Positions 16,447-24,586 of a DNA stretch of 44,818 nt are shown one piece after another. Positions within the stretch are counted from its first letter, which is position 1; every line of letters begins with the position of its first letter. The notes beneath the pieces were generated by a model, which saw nothing but the letters and a program-made list of their open reading frames with translations, was not told where the DNA came from and made no database searches. Source of the DNA: Desulfarculaceae bacterium (lineage in GTDB: Bacteria > Desulfobacterota > Desulfarculia > Desulfarculales > Desulfarculaceae); assembly GCA_027067385.1 (NCBI GenBank), contig JAMOVV010000073.1, positions 1-44,818 of the forward strand. The letters are read 5' to 3'. The translations under genes were made by a program, and so were the position numbers.

Positions 16447-17060
16447 TAAGGCCGGCGAAAGAGGAACTCGCGCAGGCCGTTGCGATACAGGTAGGAGCCG
16501 ATCGGCTTAAAGGCCGAGAGCCGGGCCAGTATCTCGCGGTTCTGGCGCAGGTACCACTTCAGGCGCAGGTGGGGCTGGGGGCGCACCGTTACCTGGTGCT
16601 CGGGACCGATAACAAATGAATGCACCTCCGGTCCGCCGGTGTGTTCATCCAGGGCGAAGACCACCAAGTGGCCGCCGGGGCGCAGCAGCCCCATGGTCAA
16701 CCGCACCAGGGAGGCCAACTCCTGGTTGGGCAACCGGTCGGGCAGGTCCCAGACCACGATGCCGTCAAAGCTGGCGGCGGGATAGTCCACGTGCCGCCAG
16801 AGCTTTTCTATGCCCAGGCCCCGGCCCTGGTCTCGCATCAGGCGTAAAAACAGGTCACAGACGTAGAGCCGGTGCACCCGCCGGGCCCAATAGCTGATAT
16901 TCTCACCGCACACCGGTCCCACGTCCAGCACCTCGGGCCGGTCCATCTCCTGCAGCCACTGTCCGAAACGGGCCAGAGTGGTGCTGGTGTAGGATTCGAT
17001 GGGCGCCACGTCTGCGGGGCCTTCCCCGTAGTCGCGGGCCGCGCCGCTGTAGGCGCTCAA
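16446..17060 (-). CDS. SAM-dependent class I methyltransferase
   Basis: This 204-residue protein has SAM-binding motif I at V-L-D46-V-G-P-V-C-G52, an acidic residue at the end of strand 2 (C-D-L-F), and a motif IV/V region reading I-V-V-W-D-L-P-D. The L-L-R-P-G-G-H motif is typical of Methyltransf_11/25 proteins. The substrate is unknown; the C-terminal 60 residues are basic. It starts three bases after the bactofilin stop, so the two genes form an operon and the methyltransferase may act on an envelope-related target. That is inference from context only. Confidence 0.85.
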   Translation of the reverse strand: MSAYSGAARDYGEGPADVAPIESYTSTTLARFGQWLQEMDRPEVLDVGPVCGENISYWARRVHRLYVCDLFLRLMRDQGRGLGIEKLWRHVDYPAASFDGIVVWDLPDRLPNQELASLVRLTMGLLRPGGHLVVFALDEHTGGPEVHSFVIGPEHQVTVRPQPHLRLKWYLRQNREILARLSAFKPIGSYLYRNGLREFLFRRP

Positions 17061-17063
17061 GGG

Positions 17064-17570
17064 CTAGCTTCCCCCGCCCTGCTGCTTACCGGCCACGCCC
17101 AGCCCCTCCTTGGAGCTCGGTCCGGCCGGTTTATCGGCATGGGCGTTTAGCGGGGTGGGTTTCTTCTGGGCCTCGCGTTCCAGCTCAATTACCGCCTTGA
17201 GGAAGGCGCCGTCCTCCACCGAGATACGGCGGGCCTTGATCTCCCCGGTGAAATCGGCCTCGCGGGTAATCTCCACTTTGCCGGCGGCTTTGATGTTGCC
17301 GATGAGCTGACCGCTGATAGTCACGTTCTCGGCGTCTATCTCGGCCTCGACTTTGCCCTTGGGCCCCACCGTGAGGTGGTGGGCCTGCAGGGAGATGCTG
17401 CCCTTGACCGACCCCTCGATGATCAGGTCTTCCTTGCCGCGGATATCGCCCTCGATGGCGATGTGCTCACCTATCACCGTGCGCTGCGGCGCGGTGGGGG
17501 TGGTGGATACCGCCGGACTGGAGCGGACCGGTTGGTGCTCTTCCCTGGGCGAAGATGATTTCCTCAACAT
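17064..17570 (-). CDS. Bactofilin (polymer-forming cytoskeletal protein)
   Basis: This 168-residue protein has the bactofilin (DUF583) right-handed beta-helix core at about residues 30-130. It shows repeated hydrophobic/Gly strands beginning G-E-H-I-A-I-E-G-D and S-I-S-L-Q-A, flanked by disordered Pro/Ser/Lys-rich ends. Bactofilins polymerise without nucleotide and scaffold cell-shape or envelope enzymes. I chose the ATG at 17570 because AAGGGG lies five bases upstream. A TTG at 17588 would add six residues. It is followed directly by the methyltransferase gene. Confidence 0.92.
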   Translation of the reverse strand: MLRKSSSPREEHQPVRSSPAVSTTPTAPQRTVIGEHIAIEGDIRGKEDLIIEGSVKGSISLQAHHLTVGPKGKVEAEIDAENVTISGQLIGNIKAAGKVEITREADFTGEIKARRISVEDGAFLKAVIELEREAQKKPTPLNAHADKPAGPSSKEGLGVAGKQQGGGS

Positions 17571-17738
17571 CACAACCCCTTTATTCAATAACCTTGCTTA
17601 ACATTCGCCCCCGACAATCGCTCGATCGCCAAGGGAACCATCACCTGGTAATCGTCCCAAGCATATTATATTACGTTTTCAGGCAACTAAAAGAAAAGCC
17701 CAAAATAATACGCCGCTCTTGCGGCTGCCTCCCGGCGG

Positions 17739-17760
17739 TTGACAGCCGTAGAGCCTACGG
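17739..17760 (+). promoter_or_regulatory. -35-like box with overlapping inverted repeat before the MATE gene
   Basis: A perfect TTGACA (17739-17744) is immediately followed by the inverted repeat CCGTA-N5-TACGG (17746-17760), which would fall in the promoter spacer. That is a typical position for a repressor operator. The -10 region is weak (T-A-C-C-T-A around 17762), so the promoter call is tentative. The MATE start lies about 50 bp downstream. Confidence 0.35.
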
Positions 17761-17810
17761 TTACCTAATAGGTTTCCATTTACGCGCAAACGCAGGACCG
17801 GGAGGACCAG

Positions 17811-19199
17811 GTGATCAAACGTTGGTCGGCCCCCAACGGCTACCGGCAGGTGCTGGCCATAAGCCTGCCCCTGGTGGCCTCCATGTCCAGCCAGACGGTC
17901 ATGCAGTTCGTGGACCGGCTGTTCTTGGCCCACTACTCGGTGGAGGCCATCGCCGCCGCGGTGCCCGGCGGTATGCTCAGCTTCCTGCTCAGCAGCGTTT
18001 TTCTCGGGGTGGCCGGCTATATTAGCACCTTCGTGGCCCAGTACATCGGGGCCGGTTCGCCGGACCGGGTGGGGGCATCCCTGTGGCAGGGCATCTACTT
18101 CTGTTTCATCTCCGGCGCCGTGCTGGCCGGGCTCTCTTTCTTGGCCGACCCCATCTTCGAGCTGGCCGGGCATGCCCCGGAGGTGCGCCCCCTGGAGGCG
18201 ATCTATTTCCAGGTGCTCACCGCCGGCGCGGTTTTCAACCTGCTCACCTGGGGCCTGGGCGCATTTTACCTGGGCCAGGGGCTGACCAAAACGGTGATGA
18301 TCGTCAACTTCATCGGCATGGGTCTGAACATCCCCCTGGACTACGCCCTCATCAACGGCTGGTGGATACTGCCCGAGTGGGGCATCGTCGGCGCGGCGGT
18401 GGCCACGGTGGCCTCCCAGGCGGTGATGGTGGGCCTCTATGGGCTGTTCATCTTCCGGCCGGAAAACGACCGCCGTTTCGGCGTGTGGCGAAACCGCGCC
18501 TGGGACGGCGAGCTGATGCGCCGCCTGCTGCGTTTTGGCCTGCCCAACGGCATCCAGTTTTTCGTACAGATCGCCGCCTTCGCCTTCTTCTTCCTGATCA
18601 TCGGCCGGCTGGGCACCGATGAGCTGGCCGCCAGCAACATCGTTTTTTCCCTGGACCACCTGGCCTTCCTGCCCATGGTGGGGTTCCACATGGGGGCCGT
18701 GGTCTTGGTGGGCCAGGCCATCGGGGCCGGCCGGCCGGCCGACGCCGCCGCGGCCACCACCAGCACCCTGCATCTCACCTGGGTCTGGGTGGGGCTGGTG
18801 GGCCTCTTGTTCGCGGCGTTCCCCGGCTGGCTCATGGATTTGTTCCGCGCCCGGACCTGCGACGCGGCCGGCTTTGCCGGCATCCGCGAGATGGGCGTTT
18901 TGCTGCTGCGCTTCGTGGCCATGTACGTGGTCTTCGATGGCACCAGCCTGGTCTACTCGGCGGCGCTCAAGGGAGCCGGCGACACCAGTTTCGTGATGAA
19001 GATGGTGGCGGCGCTCTCGCTGGGGGTGATGGTGCTACCCACCTACTTGGTCGTCGTGTGGCTCGGCGGCGGGGTGGTCTGGGCCTGGCTCTTGGCCACC
19101 GCTTACCTCATGGTCCTGTGCACCGCCTTTTACCTGCGCTACCGCTATGGCCCCTGGCGCACCATGAGCGTTATCGAGCCGGCGGCCGCGGCCCACTAA
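17811..19199 (+). CDS. MATE-family multidrug/toxin exporter
   Basis: This 462-residue membrane protein has about twelve transmembrane helices in two six-helix MatE halves. The N-terminal half shows the family pattern: P-L-V-A-S-M-S-S-Q-T-V-M-Q-F-V-D-R-L-F-L in helix 1, with the conserved V-D motif, then G-A-G in the first loop. The second half repeats it with V-G-Q-A-I-G-A-G. MATE proteins export cationic drugs or metabolites in exchange for Na+ or H+. The start is a GTG with GGAGG upstream. No regulator adjoins it. Confidence 0.92.
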   Translation: MIKRWSAPNGYRQVLAISLPLVASMSSQTVMQFVDRLFLAHYSVEAIAAAVPGGMLSFLLSSVFLGVAGYISTFVAQYIGAGSPDRVGASLWQGIYFCFISGAVLAGLSFLADPIFELAGHAPEVRPLEAIYFQVLTAGAVFNLLTWGLGAFYLGQGLTKTVMIVNFIGMGLNIPLDYALINGWWILPEWGIVGAAVATVASQAVMVGLYGLFIFRPENDRRFGVWRNRAWDGELMRRLLRFGLPNGIQFFVQIAAFAFFFLIIGRLGTDELAASNIVFSLDHLAFLPMVGFHMGAVVLVGQAIGAGRPADAAAATTSTLHLTWVWVGLVGLLFAAFPGWLMDLFRARTCDAAGFAGIREMGVLLLRFVAMYVVFDGTSLVYSAALKGAGDTSFVMKMVAALSLGVMVLPTYLVVVWLGGGVVWAWLLATAYLMVLCTAFYLRYRYGPWRTMSVIEPAAAAH

Positions 19200-19244
19200 G
19201 ACGTCCCCAGGGTTGGACTCTCTCGCGTGTACCCCGGGGCGGGG

Positions 19245-20318
19245 CTACTCCCCCGGCTCCCGGCCGAAGCAGAGCATCTCGATGAGATTGGCGGCGATGC
19301 GATAGGTGCGGTCCGGCGGCTCGGTCAGCCGAGGGTTGAACTCGGTGACGTCCAGGCCCACCAGCTCCAGGCCGCCGGCCAGGGCTCCGGCGATGGCCCG
19401 GGCCAAGCCGTAGATCTGCTTTTCGCCCAGGCCCTGCCAGTTGCGGAAGCGCACCCCCTCCAGGGCACTGAGCGCGCCGATATCCATGTCGATGGACACG
19501 TAGACATAGGGCGTCTTCACCTGGCCCAACACGGCGGCCAGCTTGCCGGCCCCACCGGCCAGGTCTTTCTTGGTGAGGATGCGTGCGCCCTGGCGGCGCA
19601 GGCCGGAGTAGACGCGGGTGAAGTCCTGGATGCGCGGGTCCTTGATGCGAAAGGCGCGCTTGGGCGGGTAGTCGCTTATGCCGGCCACGATGAGGTTCTT
19701 GGCCGGCAGGACCCCGTCGTCGATGAGATGGTGCAGAAACGAGCTGGCGTTGTAGGAGTCCGGGCGGCCGGTGATAAAGGGATCGCGGGGGTCGTAGACC
19801 GACTGGGGGTTGGTCTCCAGGTCGTAGGCAATGGCCCCGGCGGTGATCGGCGTGGGCACCGCGTCCAGGTGGCTGTCGAGCACCACGCAGGTGATGTTCC
19901 CGCCGCCGTAGCGCCGGGCCAGGCGCTCCAGCACCCCGCCGGTGAGGCTGTGGTCCACCGCGATGAGGCAGGGCACCGCGTCGGCCGCATGTTCATCGAC
20001 CATCTGGCCCAGGGCCTCGGCCGCCGCCCGGCAGCCCTGGCCGTCGATGAACTGCACGAAGTTGTCCACCACCACCACGCCCAACTCGCTGGCCGGGGGC
20101 ACGGGACGCAGCCAGGGCGGCACCGCCAGGCATCCGGCCTCGCGCCAGGCCGACGGCTCCACCTCGTCGCGGATCAAGGCCAACACCCAGGCGTAGGGGT
20201 CGTCGCGACCCGCACCGCTACCGGCGCGGGCCTGCTTTTGGTCCACCGCCTCCTGCCGTTCGTCCGGGTCCAGGGGGCAGCCGAGAAAGACTATGGTTTT
20301 GTCCTTGGCTGAGCTCAT
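19245..20318 (-). CDS. Arginase/agmatinase-family ureohydrolase
   Basis: This 357-residue protein carries the binuclear manganese site of ureohydrolases: A-V-D-H-S (family G-G-D-H-S), D-S-H-L-D (family D-A-H-x-D) and S-I-D-M-D (family S-x-D-x-D). The late G-L-D-V-T-E-F-N-P matches the C-terminal conserved block. All metal-binding Asp and His positions are retained, so hydrolysis of a guanidino or amidino compound is plausible. The residues after D-M-D (I-G-A-L) and the roughly 90-residue N-terminal extension differ from classical arginase or agmatinase, so the substrate should be treated as open; formiminoglutamase-like use is possible. It lies just beyond the terminator of the large catabolic block, so it is probably transcribed separately. 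Confidence 0.83.
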   Translation of the reverse strand: MSSAKDKTIVFLGCPLDPDERQEAVDQKQARAGSGAGRDDPYAWVLALIRDEVEPSAWREAGCLAVPPWLRPVPPASELGVVVVDNFVQFIDGQGCRAAAEALGQMVDEHAADAVPCLIAVDHSLTGGVLERLARRYGGGNITCVVLDSHLDAVPTPITAGAIAYDLETNPQSVYDPRDPFITGRPDSYNASSFLHHLIDDGVLPAKNLIVAGISDYPPKRAFRIKDPRIQDFTRVYSGLRRQGARILTKKDLAGGAGKLAAVLGQVKTPYVYVSIDMDIGALSALEGVRFRNWQGLGEKQIYGLARAIAGALAGGLELVGLDVTEFNPRLTEPPDRTYRIAANLIEMLCFGREPGE

Positions 20319-20353
20319 GGTGCGTCTAGGATATGGCCTTGCGGGGCGCCTTG

Positions 20354-20391
20354 CAAATAAAACCCCCGTGACCAGCTCTGGGCCACGGGGG
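20354..20391 (-). terminator. Rho-independent terminator closing the catabolic block
   Basis: On the minus strand, CCCCCGTG (20391-20384) pairs perfectly with CACGGGGG (20370-20363) across a 13-nt loop, directly followed by TTTTATTT (20362-20355). It lies about 100 nt after the last methyltransferase gene and is the clearest intrinsic terminator in the window. Confidence 0.85.
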
Positions 20392-20491
20392 CGGCAATAG
20401 GGAGAAGGTTAGCGGTTTTCATGCCGGGCCGGCGAGCCTGTCGGCCGGGTTCCCAAACCACCGGCCGCCATCAAAGCCAGCCAGCGGCTCG

Positions 20492-21523
20492 CTACTCGCT
20501 TTGGAGGCCGAAGTAGTCGTCGCGCGCCTTGCGAAGCTGCTTGAGGTTCTCGACCGGCGACTGGGGAGCCACACCGCAACCGGGGCACAGGAAGTCGGTG
20601 CCGTTCTCCAGGGCCCGGCGCGCCTCGTCGTAGCACTCCTGGGGCGTGCCGTTGAACAGGGTGGTGGCGGTGGCCACGTTGCCAAATACCCGCACGTCCT
20701 TGGCGTGGGCCTTTTCCACCGCGGCCTTCATGTCGGCCTTTTCCTCGATGGAGATGCCCTTGACCCCGGTGTCGCACATCATGTCGATGACCGGGTCGGT
20801 GTTGGCGCAGATGTGCAGCACCGCCGGTCCCTTGAGGGCCGCGACGATCTCCTGCTCCAGGGGCAGCACGATCTTCTTGTACATACGGGGGCTCAGCAGG
20901 GCCGGGCCGGAGGTGGGCTCGGCGAATACGTAGTAGTCCACGCCCTGGTCAAAGGCCCAATTGGCCGCGGCGATGGCCGCCTGCTTGGCCACCTCCAGCA
21001 CCCGGGCCACCTTGCCCTTGTCTTTGAAGCACCAGCGCATGAACAGCTCGGTGCCCACCAGGTTGGCGGCCAGGGTGAAGGCCCCTTCGGACTCGCCGAA
21101 GATGACCATCTCGTCGCCCACCTCTTGCTTGAGCATCTGGATTTGGGGCCCGTACACGTCGGGGAAACGCCCCCGCTGCAGGAAATCGGAGGGGAACTCC
21201 AAATCGTCGAGGTTGTCGGCGTTGTAGGGGTGGCCCTTGACGAAATACTGGGTGTCGCGGGTGGGAGCGCCCAGCTCCACGCCCATGGCCTCGCTCAAGG
21301 GAATGATGTCCCAGCCCATGGCCTTGACCCACTCCCAGCCCACCAGCTTGGTGGGGACCTTGGCCCAGTCGGCCATGACCCGGGCGTCGGTGTCGGCCTC
21401 GGGCCGTTCTTTGCCGATGGAATCGCCGAAGGCCATCACCGCGTAGGTGGTAGTGGACCCCACCGGGGTGATGTCCACGTCTTCGCCGTTGAACTTTGCC
21501 AGAAACCTCTCTTTGAGATTCAT
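20492..21523 (-). CDS. UroD/MtaA-family corrinoid methyltransferase (paralog 1)
   Basis: This 343-residue TIM-barrel protein is of the uroporphyrinogen decarboxylase superfamily. It has the zinc triad of the MtaA/MtbA/CmuA methyltransferase branch: H237-x-C239, with Cys316 in C-P-G-C-G. True UroD lacks this triad, so a methyltransferase acting with a corrinoid protein is the better call. In methanogens such proteins methylate coenzyme M. In bacteria, related proteins act as methyltransferase I, demethylating O-methyl or other methyl donors. It is the last gene of the block, 67 nt after the activator gene, and lies two genes from the corrinoid protein. Whether it is the substrate-specific component cannot be read from sequence. 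Confidence 0.85.
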   Translation of the reverse strand: MNLKERFLAKFNGEDVDITPVGSTTTYAVMAFGDSIGKERPEADTDARVMADWAKVPTKLVGWEWVKAMGWDIIPLSEAMGVELGAPTRDTQYFVKGHPYNADNLDDLEFPSDFLQRGRFPDVYGPQIQMLKQEVGDEMVIFGESEGAFTLAANLVGTELFMRWCFKDKGKVARVLEVAKQAAIAAANWAFDQGVDYYVFAEPTSGPALLSPRMYKKIVLPLEQEIVAALKGPAVLHICANTDPVIDMMCDTGVKGISIEEKADMKAAVEKAHAKDVRVFGNVATATTLFNGTPQECYDEARRALENGTDFLCPGCGVAPQSPVENLKQLRKARDDYFGLQSE

Positions 21524-21590
21524 GATAAAACCCCTTGGTCGTGGTTGATTAACATGGACCCACCCGCCGCGACGGGCCCGGCGCCGCCGG

Positions 21591-23672
21591 TTATTGGTCC
21601 AACACCTCGTCGGGGACCACCCCCCGCAGGTGCGGGAAGTCGTCGGTCATGTGCGGTATCTGCATGGACTCCATGAACTGCCGTTCGAAGTCCTCCTCCA
21701 CGGTGAGCTCGATATACTCCACGTTGCGGGCGATCCAGTTGGCCACGTCGCGCTGCTCGCGGTCCAGCAGGACGATGCGCGCACCGTCGCCGGCCGCGTT
21801 GCCCACGCTGCTCACCTGCTCCAGGTCGCAGTCGGGGAACAGGCCCATGATCAGGGCCTTTTCCTTGTCCACGTGGGTGCCAAAGGCCCCGGCGATCTTG
21901 ATCACGTCAACCTTTTCAATGCCCATGCGGCGCATCATCAGCTTGCAGCCGGTGTAGAGAGCGCCCTTGCCCAGTTGGATTTGGCGGATGTCTTTTTGGG
22001 TGATGACCACGTCCTTGTCGATGGAGGTCTCTTCGGCCCAGGCGATGACGAACTCTTTTTGACGGGGGTTGTCCGGGTTTTTGCGGAAGCGCTCGGACTT
22101 CTGCTTGGGATTGAAACGGCCGCTTTTGAGGATCACGCCGGCGCGGTAGAGCTCGGCCAGCACGTCGAGGATGCCCGAGCCGCAGATGCCCTTGGTCTGC
22201 ATCTCCTTGGGCTGGGAGTAGCTCTTCCAGGCGTCGCGGCCGATGACCTTGTAGTCCACCTCGTGGGTCTCGGGGTCGATCTTGATGCGCTCGATGGCCC
22301 CAGGCGCGGCCCGCATGCCGCAGGAGAGCTGGGCGCCCTCCAGGGCCGGGCCGGTGGCGCAGGAGGAGCTGATGAGCTTCTCGCGGTTGCCCAGCACCAG
22401 TTCGCCGTTGGTGCCGATGTCGATGATGAGCTGCATCTCCTCGCCCTGGTCCGGGCGTTCGGCCACCAGCACGCAGACGTTGTCGGCGCCCACGAAGCCG
22501 GCCTCGTTGGGCAGCACGAAGACGTAGGAGGATTTATTGATGCGCAGGCCCAGGTCGCGAGCCTTGATGTCCAGGCTGCGGTGCACCACCGGCGGGAAGG
22601 GGGCCAGGCCCACGTAGCTGGGGTCGAGCTGCAGCAGGATGTGGTGCATGGCGGTGTTGCAGCCGATGGTGAGGTCCATGACGTCTTCGGGCTGCAGGCG
22701 CAGGTAGGTCTTACCTTCTTCCGGGGCCTCCACCATCACCGGCTGGCCGTTTTCATCCTTGACCACCTTGCCGTCGGCGTCTTTTTGCTTGACCAACGGC
22801 GGGTAGGTGCGCTGGCAGGCCTGTTCCACCAGTTGGTTGAGCCCGTCGATGATGTCGGCGCTCATGCGCTCCAGGCCGCCGGGGTTTTGCATGTGGTAGG
22901 TGATGCGGGCCATGACGTCCTCGCCGTACTTGCACTGCGGGTTCATCATGGACACCGTGTCGAGCACCTCCATGGTGCGCATGTTGCAGAAGTAGGCGGC
23001 CACCGTGGTGGTGCCCACGTCGATGCCCAGGCCGTAATAGTCTTCCACCTGGCCCGGCCACACCTTGATTATCTCGCGGTCGTTCCACACCGCCACGGTC
23101 ACCTGCCACTGGCCCTCGCGGATGGCGCCGGGCAGTTGGCGCAGGGTGAACCAGTCGATGTCCAGCCCGCTGAGGCCGTGCTCTTTCTCCAGGGCCTGGG
23201 TCATGCGCTCGAAGTCGCCCAGGGGGTCTTCGAAGGTGGGCGGGGTCATCTGCACGGTGTAGAGCTTCACCGCGGGGTTCCAGTTGATGGGGATGTCGCG
23301 GGCGGCCTTGGAGACCACCTGCTTGCCGGCCCGGGACTCCTCGGGCACAAAGACCAGCAGGTCGCCCTGCACCTGGGCCACGCAGCCCAGGCGGAAGCCC
23401 TGTTCCTTTTCCGCCGCGGTGATGAACTTGTCCTCTTCCTCTTGCCACGGCGAGGCATGCTCCAGGGAAGACTCTATGCCGTACTTTTCAAAGCGCCCCT
23501 GCTCCAGGCGCACCTTGCATTTGCCGCATACCTTTTTTTCGCCGCACAGGGCCTCGATATCCACGCCCAGGCGGCGTGAGGCCTCGATAATACTGATGCC
23601 CTTTTCCACTTCACCCCGGCGCCCGGAGGGTTGGAAGATAACTTTCGCCTTTTCATCGCTGCCCATGGACAC
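21591..23672 (-). CDS. RACo-like reductive activator of corrinoid proteins
   Basis: This protein of about 693 residues has an N-terminal plant-type 2Fe-2S ferredoxin domain (C43, C49, C52, C97), a linker, and an ASKHA-fold ATPase core. The first ASKHA phosphate loop is G-L-G-I-D-V-G-T-T-T (about 210-220) and the second is I-I-D-I-G-T-N-G-E (about 410-420). This is the RACo/DUF4445 architecture. Such proteins use ATP and an electron donor to re-reduce accidentally oxidised Co(II) corrinoid to Co(I). Its place between the corrinoid protein and a UroD-type methyltransferase fits exactly. The GTG at 23672 has GGAG four bases upstream. The ATG at 23666 is an alternative start. Confidence 0.93.
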   Translation of the reverse strand: MSMGSDEKAKVIFQPSGRRGEVEKGISIIEASRRLGVDIEALCGEKKVCGKCKVRLEQGRFEKYGIESSLEHASPWQEEEDKFITAAEKEQGFRLGCVAQVQGDLLVFVPEESRAGKQVVSKAARDIPINWNPAVKLYTVQMTPPTFEDPLGDFERMTQALEKEHGLSGLDIDWFTLRQLPGAIREGQWQVTVAVWNDREIIKVWPGQVEDYYGLGIDVGTTTVAAYFCNMRTMEVLDTVSMMNPQCKYGEDVMARITYHMQNPGGLERMSADIIDGLNQLVEQACQRTYPPLVKQKDADGKVVKDENGQPVMVEAPEEGKTYLRLQPEDVMDLTIGCNTAMHHILLQLDPSYVGLAPFPPVVHRSLDIKARDLGLRINKSSYVFVLPNEAGFVGADNVCVLVAERPDQGEEMQLIIDIGTNGELVLGNREKLISSSCATGPALEGAQLSCGMRAAPGAIERIKIDPETHEVDYKVIGRDAWKSYSQPKEMQTKGICGSGILDVLAELYRAGVILKSGRFNPKQKSERFRKNPDNPRQKEFVIAWAEETSIDKDVVITQKDIRQIQLGKGALYTGCKLMMRRMGIEKVDVIKIAGAFGTHVDKEKALIMGLFPDCDLEQVSSVGNAAGDGARIVLLDREQRDVANWIARNVEYIELTVEEDFERQFMESMQIPHMTDDFPHLRGVVPDEVLDQ

Positions 23673-23731
23673 TCAACTCCAATGCCATAAATGAATTACC
23701 GGTCGTGTAACGCGCAGCCGGCGCGGGACCT

Positions 23732-23749
23732 CCGGGGGCCATCCCCCGG
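23732..23749 (-). other. GC-rich intercistronic hairpin between corrinoid-protein and RACo genes
   Basis: CCGGGGG (23732-23738) pairs perfectly with CCCCCGG (23743-23749) over a four-base loop within the 114-nt gap. There is no T tract, so it is more likely an mRNA stability or processing element than a terminator. Confidence 0.45.
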
Positions 23750-23786
23750 CCGGGCCCCGGCCCCGGCCGCCGGGCGCACCGGGGGT

Positions 23787-24458
23787 CTAGTCCTGCAGTT
23801 TGCGCAGTTGGGACACCATCTTCACCGCTTCCTGCACCGCGTTGCCCGCGGTCTCGGCGTAGCCGTCGGCCCCAAAGAGCTTGGTGACGTCGTCGGTGAC
23901 CGGTGCGCCGCCCAACATGATCTTCACGTTGGGGTTCTTGGCCTTGATCATCTCCACCACCTTTTCCATGCCCATCATAGTGGTGGTCATCATGGCCGAC
24001 AGGGCCACGATCTCGCTGTCGGTGCGCAGTTGCTCCTCGGCGAATTTCTCCAGGGGAACGTCGCGGCCCAGGTCATGCACCGTGAAGCCGGCCACCTCGA
24101 ACATCATCTTGATGATGTTCTTGCCGATGTCGTGCACGTCGCCCTGCACGGTGCCAATGACCACCTGGCCCTTGGCGCGGCCGCCCAGGTCGGCGGGGTC
24201 GATGTGCGGCTTGAGCACGTTTAGCCCCACGTACAGGGCATCGGCGCACATGAGCAGCTCGGGCACGAAGTACTCCTGCTGGTCGTAGAGGTCGCCCACC
24301 TCCTCCATGCCGGCGGCCAGTCCGTTCATGATGGCGTCATAAACGTTGCAGCCTTCTTCCAGCACCTTGTTGGCGGTCTCCAGCACCAAGTCCTCGTCCA
24401 TCTCCACCACGCCCTCGTGGAGCGCCTGGATCAACTCGTCTCTTTTATCGCAAGCCAT
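23787..24458 (-). CDS. Methyltransferase corrinoid (B12-binding) protein, MtaC/MttC-type
   Basis: This 223-residue protein has the two-domain layout of methyl-carrying corrinoid proteins: a helical cap domain (about 5-90) and a Rossmann B12-binding domain (about 95-220). The cobalt-ligand motif D107-V-H109-D-I-G112 is complete. S154-A-M-M and G-G-A-P-V-T (183-188) match the other two cobalamin-contact motifs. It should shuttle a methyl group as methyl-Co(III) between the UroD-type and MtrH-type methyltransferases beside it. I chose the ATG at 24458, with GGAG six bases upstream. A longer reading frame from 24572 gives an unrelated 38-residue extension and is rejected. Confidence 0.94.
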   Translation of the reverse strand: MACDKRDELIQALHEGVVEMDEDLVLETANKVLEEGCNVYDAIMNGLAAGMEEVGDLYDQQEYFVPELLMCADALYVGLNVLKPHIDPADLGGRAKGQVVIGTVQGDVHDIGKNIIKMMFEVAGFTVHDLGRDVPLEKFAEEQLRTDSEIVALSAMMTTTMMGMEKVVEMIKAKNPNVKIMLGGAPVTDDVTKLFGADGYAETAGNAVQEAVKMVSQLRKLQD

Positions 24459-24586
24459 CTCCTTCTCCTCTCCCTGCTGTCTGGCAATCCATGCGCCCGG
24501 GTCGCGCGCCGCCGGGGGCGGCCCTCGGCCGGGCCAGGGGTTTTGGGCCAGGGCGGACCCCTCGCCGCCCATAGGTTCGCCTGTCT

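Noticed and set aside
20492-21523. Heme-biosynthetic uroporphyrinogen decarboxylase
   Set aside because: The H-x-C...C zinc site and the corrinoid operon context fit methyltransferases; true UroD lacks the site.
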